Shown in pieces: positions 61,658 through 64,000 of a stretch of 64,000 nt of DNA. The stretch is from Tsukamurella paurometabola DSM 20162 (GTDB taxonomy: Bacteria; Actinomycetota; Actinomycetes; Mycobacteriales; Mycobacteriaceae): positions 1,364,001-1,428,000 of the forward strand of contig NC_014158.1 in NCBI RefSeq assembly GCF_000092225.1, given 5' to 3'. Numbering within the stretch: position 1 is the stretch's first letter; every line of letters starts with the position of its first letter. A program made the position numbers and the translations under genes. A model generated the notes under the pieces. It was not told the origin of the DNA, ran no database searches, and saw only the letters and a program-made list of their open reading frames with translations.

Positions 61658-62600
61658 TGCGCGCATCGCAGCGGCCCCGCTCGGGCCCGGCGACTTCGAA
61701 CGGCTGCGCGCTGCGCGCCTGGAGACTCCGGATGCCATCGCAGAGGTGCTCGCCGCTCGCCGGCGTCGTCCGCTCGTGCGAGGCGACAAGCGGCTGCTGA
61801 TCGTGGCCGCCGACCATCCCGCCCGCGGTGCACTCGGTGTCGGCCGCGATCCGTTGGCGATGGCGGACCGCTACGAACTGCTGCAGCGGCTCGCGCTCGC
61901 CGTCTCCCGGCCCGGCGTGGACGGTGTGCTCGGCACGCCCGACGTGATCGAGGACCTCGCTCTGCTCGGCGTCCTGGACGACAAGATCGTGGTCGGCTCG
62001 ATGAATCGCGGCGGCCTGCGTGGCGCCGCGTTCGAGATGGACGATCGCTACACCTCGTACGACGTGCCGACCATGCGCCGCGACGGCCTCGATTTCGCCA
62101 AACTGCTGGTGCGCATCAACCTCGAGGACGCCGGCACCGCGACCACGCTGGAAGCCACTGCGCGGGCCGTCACGGAGGCGGCCACGGCCCGATTGCCGAT
62201 CATGTTGGAGCCCTTCCTCAGCCGCTGGAGCGAGGGCCGGATCGTCAACGACCTCAGCACCGATGCGGTGATCTCCTCCATCGCGATCGCCAGTGGTCTG
62301 GGGAGCACCTCCGCCTACAGCTGGCTCAAGCTCCCCGTGGTCGACGACATGGAACGCGTGATGGCGGCGACGACCCTCCCCACCCTGTTACTCGGCGGCG
62401 ACCCGGCGGGTGATCCGGATTCCGTGTACGCCTCCTGGTCGGCGGCGCTCGGACTCCCGGGTGTGCACGGCCTCGTGGTGGGCCGGACCCTGCTGTACCC
62501 CTCCGACGGCGACGTCGTCGCCGCCGTCGATACCGCCGCGGCCCTGGTCCACGGCGCCCGATCTACTCCGACCGACGCATCCGAAAAGAGCACTCGATGA
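61650..62600 (+). CDS. Cgl0159 family (beta/alpha)8-barrel protein of the inositol locus
   Basis: A 316-residue class I aldolase-like TIM barrel. RLLIVAADHPARGALGVG, DGVLGTPDVIEDLALLG, VVGSMNRGGLRGAAFEMDDRYTSYD and a C-terminal LPTLLLGGDPAGDPDSV ... LVVGRTLLYP match the protein family named after C. glutamicum Cgl0159, which occurs in actinobacterial iol clusters. It may take the place of the IolJ aldolase that splits the phosphorylated product into malonate semialdehyde and DHAP; the assignment is by context, not proof. It starts inside the end of iolC and its stop overlaps iolA. Confidence 0.85.
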   Translation: MSDARIAAAPLGPGDFERLRAARLETPDAIAEVLAARRRRPLVRGDKRLLIVAADHPARGALGVGRDPLAMADRYELLQRLALAVSRPGVDGVLGTPDVIEDLALLGVLDDKIVVGSMNRGGLRGAAFEMDDRYTSYDVPTMRRDGLDFAKLLVRINLEDAGTATTLEATARAVTEAATARLPIMLEPFLSRWSEGRIVNDLSTDAVISSIAIASGLGSTSAYSWLKLPVVDDMERVMAATTLPTLLLGGDPAGDPDSVYASWSAALGLPGVHGLVVGRTLLYPSDGDVVAAVDTAAALVHGARSTPTDASEKSTR

Positions 62601-64000
62601 CAACCACCGAACTGCCCCTCGTCCCGCACTGGATCGACGGCGCCCCCTACCCGTCCGCGGGCGGCCGCACCGCTGACGTCTACGACCCCGCGCTCGGCAT
62701 CGTCACCAAGCGGGTCGCGCTTGCGGACGCTACTGAGATCGCCGCCGCGATCGCCTCCGCACGCAAGGCGCAGGAGCAGTGGGCCGAGCTTTCCCTCGCC
62801 CGTAGACAGTCGGTGCTGTTCCGTTTCCGCGAACTCCTCGAGGCCCGCAAGCCCGAACTCGCCGAGATCATCACGGCCGAACACGGCAAGGTTCTCTCCG
62901 ATGCCCTCGGTGAGATCAGCCGCGGCCAAGAAGTCGTCGAATTCGCCTGCGGTCTCGCGCATCACCTCAAGGGCGAGTTCAGCGAACAGGTTTCGGCCGG
63001 CGTCGATGTCCACTCGGTCCGCCAGCCGCTCGGGGTGGTCGGCGTCATCAGTCCGTTCAACTTCCCCGCCATGGTGCCCGCCTGGTTCTTTCCGATCGCC
63101 ATCGCCGCCGGTAACGCCGTGGTGCTCAAACCCAGCGAGAAAGACCCCTCGGCGGCGATCTGGATGGCCGAGTTGTGGCGCGAGGCGGGGCTTCCCGGGG
63201 GAGTCTTCACCGTGCTCAACGGCGACAAGGAGGCCGTCGACGGCCTGCTCGCTCACCCCGACGTCGCGGCGATCTCGTTCGTCGGCTCCACCCCCATCGC
63301 CAAGTACGTCTACGAGACCGGTGCCAAGTACGGTAAGCGCGTGCAGGCCCTCGGCGGTGCGAAGAATCACATGCTCGTGCTCCCCGACGCCGACCTCGAC
63401 CTCACTGCCGATGCCGCGATCAACGCGGGCTTCGGATCAGCGGGGGAGCGGTGCATGGCCATCTCCGTGGCCGTCGTGGTCGAGCCCGTTGCCGATGCGC
63501 TGGTCGAGAAGATCACCGAGCGGATGAGTGCACTGCGTATCGGCGATGGCCGTCGAGGCTGCGATATGGGCCCGCTCGTGACCCGCACGCACCGCGACAA
63601 GGTGGCCTCCTACCTCGACATCGCCGCCGAAGACGGCGCCACCATCGTGGTCGACGGGCGCTCGGTGCGGCCCGACGGTGCGCCCGAGGGATTCTGGCTC
63701 GGCCCCTCCCTGATCGATCGCGTACCCACCGGCTCGCGGGTGTACACCGAGGAGATCTTCGGTCCTGTTCTGGCCGTGGTCCGGGTGAACTCCTACGAGG
63801 AGGGTGTGGAGCTGATCAACGCGGGTTCCTTCGGCAACGGCACCGCGATCTTCACCAACGACGGCGGCGCCGCGCGGCGCTTCCAGCGCGAGATCAAGGT
63901 GGGCATGATCGGCGTCAACGTGCCGATACCGGTGCCGGTGGCCACCTTCAGCTTCGGTGGCTGGAAAGAGTCCATGTTCGGCGACACCAAGGCACATGGA
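62597..64000 (+). CDS. iolA: CoA-acylating methylmalonate-semialdehyde dehydrogenase, 3' truncated by window
   Basis: 468 codons are visible and the frame is open at the right edge. It is an aldehyde dehydrogenase of the MMSDH/IolA type, which converts malonate semialdehyde plus CoA to acetyl-CoA and CO2, the last step of inositol degradation. The marks are VVGVISPFNFPAMVPAWFFPIAIAAGN, the substitution of the usual general-base Glu by Asn (ALGGAKNHM), the catalytic Cys in GSAGERCMAIS, and TEEIFGPVL. The ATG shares four bases with the preceding stop (ATGA). The missing iolB, iolD and similar genes may follow downstream. Confidence 0.95.
   Translation, partial: MTTTELPLVPHWIDGAPYPSAGGRTADVYDPALGIVTKRVALADATEIAAAIASARKAQEQWAELSLARRQSVLFRFRELLEARKPELAEIITAEHGKVLSDALGEISRGQEVVEFACGLAHHLKGEFSEQVSAGVDVHSVRQPLGVVGVISPFNFPAMVPAWFFPIAIAAGNAVVLKPSEKDPSAAIWMAELWREAGLPGGVFTVLNGDKEAVDGLLAHPDVAAISFVGSTPIAKYVYETGAKYGKRVQALGGAKNHMLVLPDADLDLTADAAINAGFGSAGERCMAISVAVVVEPVADALVEKITERMSALRIGDGRRGCDMGPLVTRTHRDKVASYLDIAAEDGATIVVDGRSVRPDGAPEGFWLGPSLIDRVPTGSRVYTEEIFGPVLAVVRVNSYEEGVELINAGSFGNGTAIFTNDGGAARRFQREIKVGMIGVNVPIPVPVATFSFGGWKESMFGDTKAHG

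Overview
The window is one 64 kb stretch of a high-GC chromosome (about two thirds G+C) from a mycolic-acid actinobacterium (order Mycobacteriales). The evidence is a giant type I fatty-acid synthase followed by acpS, and further along bcp and an LdtMt2-type L,D-transpeptidase, an order that resembles the fas-acpS-bcp-lppS neighbourhood of Mycobacterium tuberculosis. F420-type enzymes, a type II NADH dehydrogenase and many TANNNT -10 boxes placed 6-7 bases before the start codon (leaderless transcription) fit the same group. A Tsukamurella/Gordonia-like genus is my guess; the sequence alone does not settle it. No plasmid, phage, CRISPR or insertion sequence was seen.

Layout. 1-12.2 kb: 3' part of fas, acpS, and a 1811-residue single-chain biotin carboxylase that may supply malonyl-CoA. 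12.2-14.2 kb: a HIT protein flanked by two 97% identical 106-bp structured repeats, a DUF6194 protein and a regulator with two MerR domains. 14.2-20.7 kb: acyl-CoA dehydrogenase, bcp, a divergent small protein, LysR regulator, NDH-2, L,D-transpeptidase and two small membrane proteins. 21-30 kb: tRNA-Lys, glutaryl-CoA dehydrogenase, a YdbS/YdbT-like pair, a Ddn-like reductase, a secreted serine protease, a PutP symporter, a YtrA-type regulator with its ABC exporter, tRNA-His. 30-38.9 kb: oligoribonuclease and a HerA-like ATPase from facing leaderless promoters, an SDR, a DoxX/PPOX pair behind a likely iron box, padR-fadH behind a palindromic operator, an MpaB-family protein, tRNA-Arg, a hot-dog protein. 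39-48 kb: a large secreted CBM/PA14 protein, a citrate transporter with its two-component system, a secreted lipase and an S9 peptidase. 48-52 kb: an operon encoding a hydrolase-ABC ATPase fusion, a permease and a MerR regulator.

52.2-64 kb is a myo-inositol (or related cyclitol) catabolism locus: two iolG-type dehydrogenases, a sugar ABC importer, an iolE-like isomerase/dehydratase, iolC, a Cgl0159-type TIM-barrel protein and iolA/mmsA, which runs off the window. A GntR/UTRA regulator sits divergent to iolC, and four similar operator-like sites link it to the importer and the first iolG. A second, LacI-type regulator in the locus is interrupted by an in-frame TAA stop.

The points most worth a second look are the hydrolase-ABC fusion, the 106-bp repeat pair, the broken LacI regulator together with the predicted IolR sites, and the symmetric promoter shared by bcp and its divergent neighbour.
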